Translations under genes and position numbers: made by a program
In this document: in pieces, positions 5,808 through 5,844 of the stretch
Position numbering within the stretch: the stretch's first letter is position 1
How the letters are laid out: every line of letters begins with the position of its first letter
Assembly: GCA_937871605.1 (NCBI GenBank)
Contig: CALMRM010000162.1
Location: 1 to 5,844, forward strand
Direction: 5' to 3'
Source of the DNA: an uncultured Terriglobus sp.
Lineage (GTDB): Bacteria > Acidobacteriota > Terriglobia > Terriglobales > Acidobacteriaceae
Length of the DNA: 5,844 bases
Notes under the pieces: generated by a model
The model's input: only the letters and a program-made list of their open reading frames with translations
Told to the model about the DNA's origin: nothing
Database searches by the model: none

Positions 5808-5844
5808 GTTCCGCCCGCCATTACTTGGAAGCGTCCACAAGGTT

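Overview
This is a chromosomal-looking bacterial window with five complete protein genes. No RNA gene, insertion sequence, CRISPR array or phage gene is visible. The DNA is moderately GC-rich and the genes use GC-ending codons. The gene mix (LysR and AraC regulators, a Gal80-like Gfo/Idh/MocA oxidoreductase, an atypical SDR, a siderophore-interacting flavoreductase) suits a free-living soil or plant-associated bacterium. Acidobacteriota (Terriglobia) or a proteobacterium are my guesses; nothing in the sequence settles the phylum.

Layout. Positions 1-159 hold no gene I can support; short open frames enter from the left edge and stop by about position 114. A LysR-type regulator (160-1140, minus) is divergent from a Gfo/Idh/MocA-family oxidoreductase of the Gal80-like branch (1327-2421, plus). 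The 186-bp gap between them carries a 28-bp interrupted palindrome at 1202-1229, a good operator candidate. Next comes about 570 bp without a convincing gene (2422-2993). It contains two strong hairpins: an 11-bp stem just after the oxidoreductase stop, and a 13-bp stem further on. Two minus-strand genes follow: a siderophore-interacting-protein-type FAD/NAD(P)H flavoreductase (2994-3749) lies downstream of an atypical SDR/NAD-dependent epimerase-like protein (3826-4713). A hairpin followed by a short T-run on their coding strand separates them. An AraC-family regulator (4855-5757, plus) is divergent from the SDR gene, with candidate 21-bp-spaced direct repeats in the 141-bp gap. The last 87 bp contain only a weak nested stem.

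How the genes may work together. The window holds two regulator/oxidoreductase divergent pairs (LysR-Gfo and AraC-SDR), each most simply read as a regulator controlling its neighbour. The flavoreductase lies in line with the SDR and may be partly co-transcribed with it. Three oxidoreductases therefore sit close together, and each departs from the textbook form of its key motif: no Lys in the EKP-type motif, no YxxxK, and no Tyr in the flavin RxYT motif. Substrates cannot be read from the sequence. I see no clear evidence of a new defence, mobile or biosynthetic system. The most worthwhile leads are the LysR-Gfo palindrome, the Gal80-like protein, and the hairpin-rich gene-free gap.
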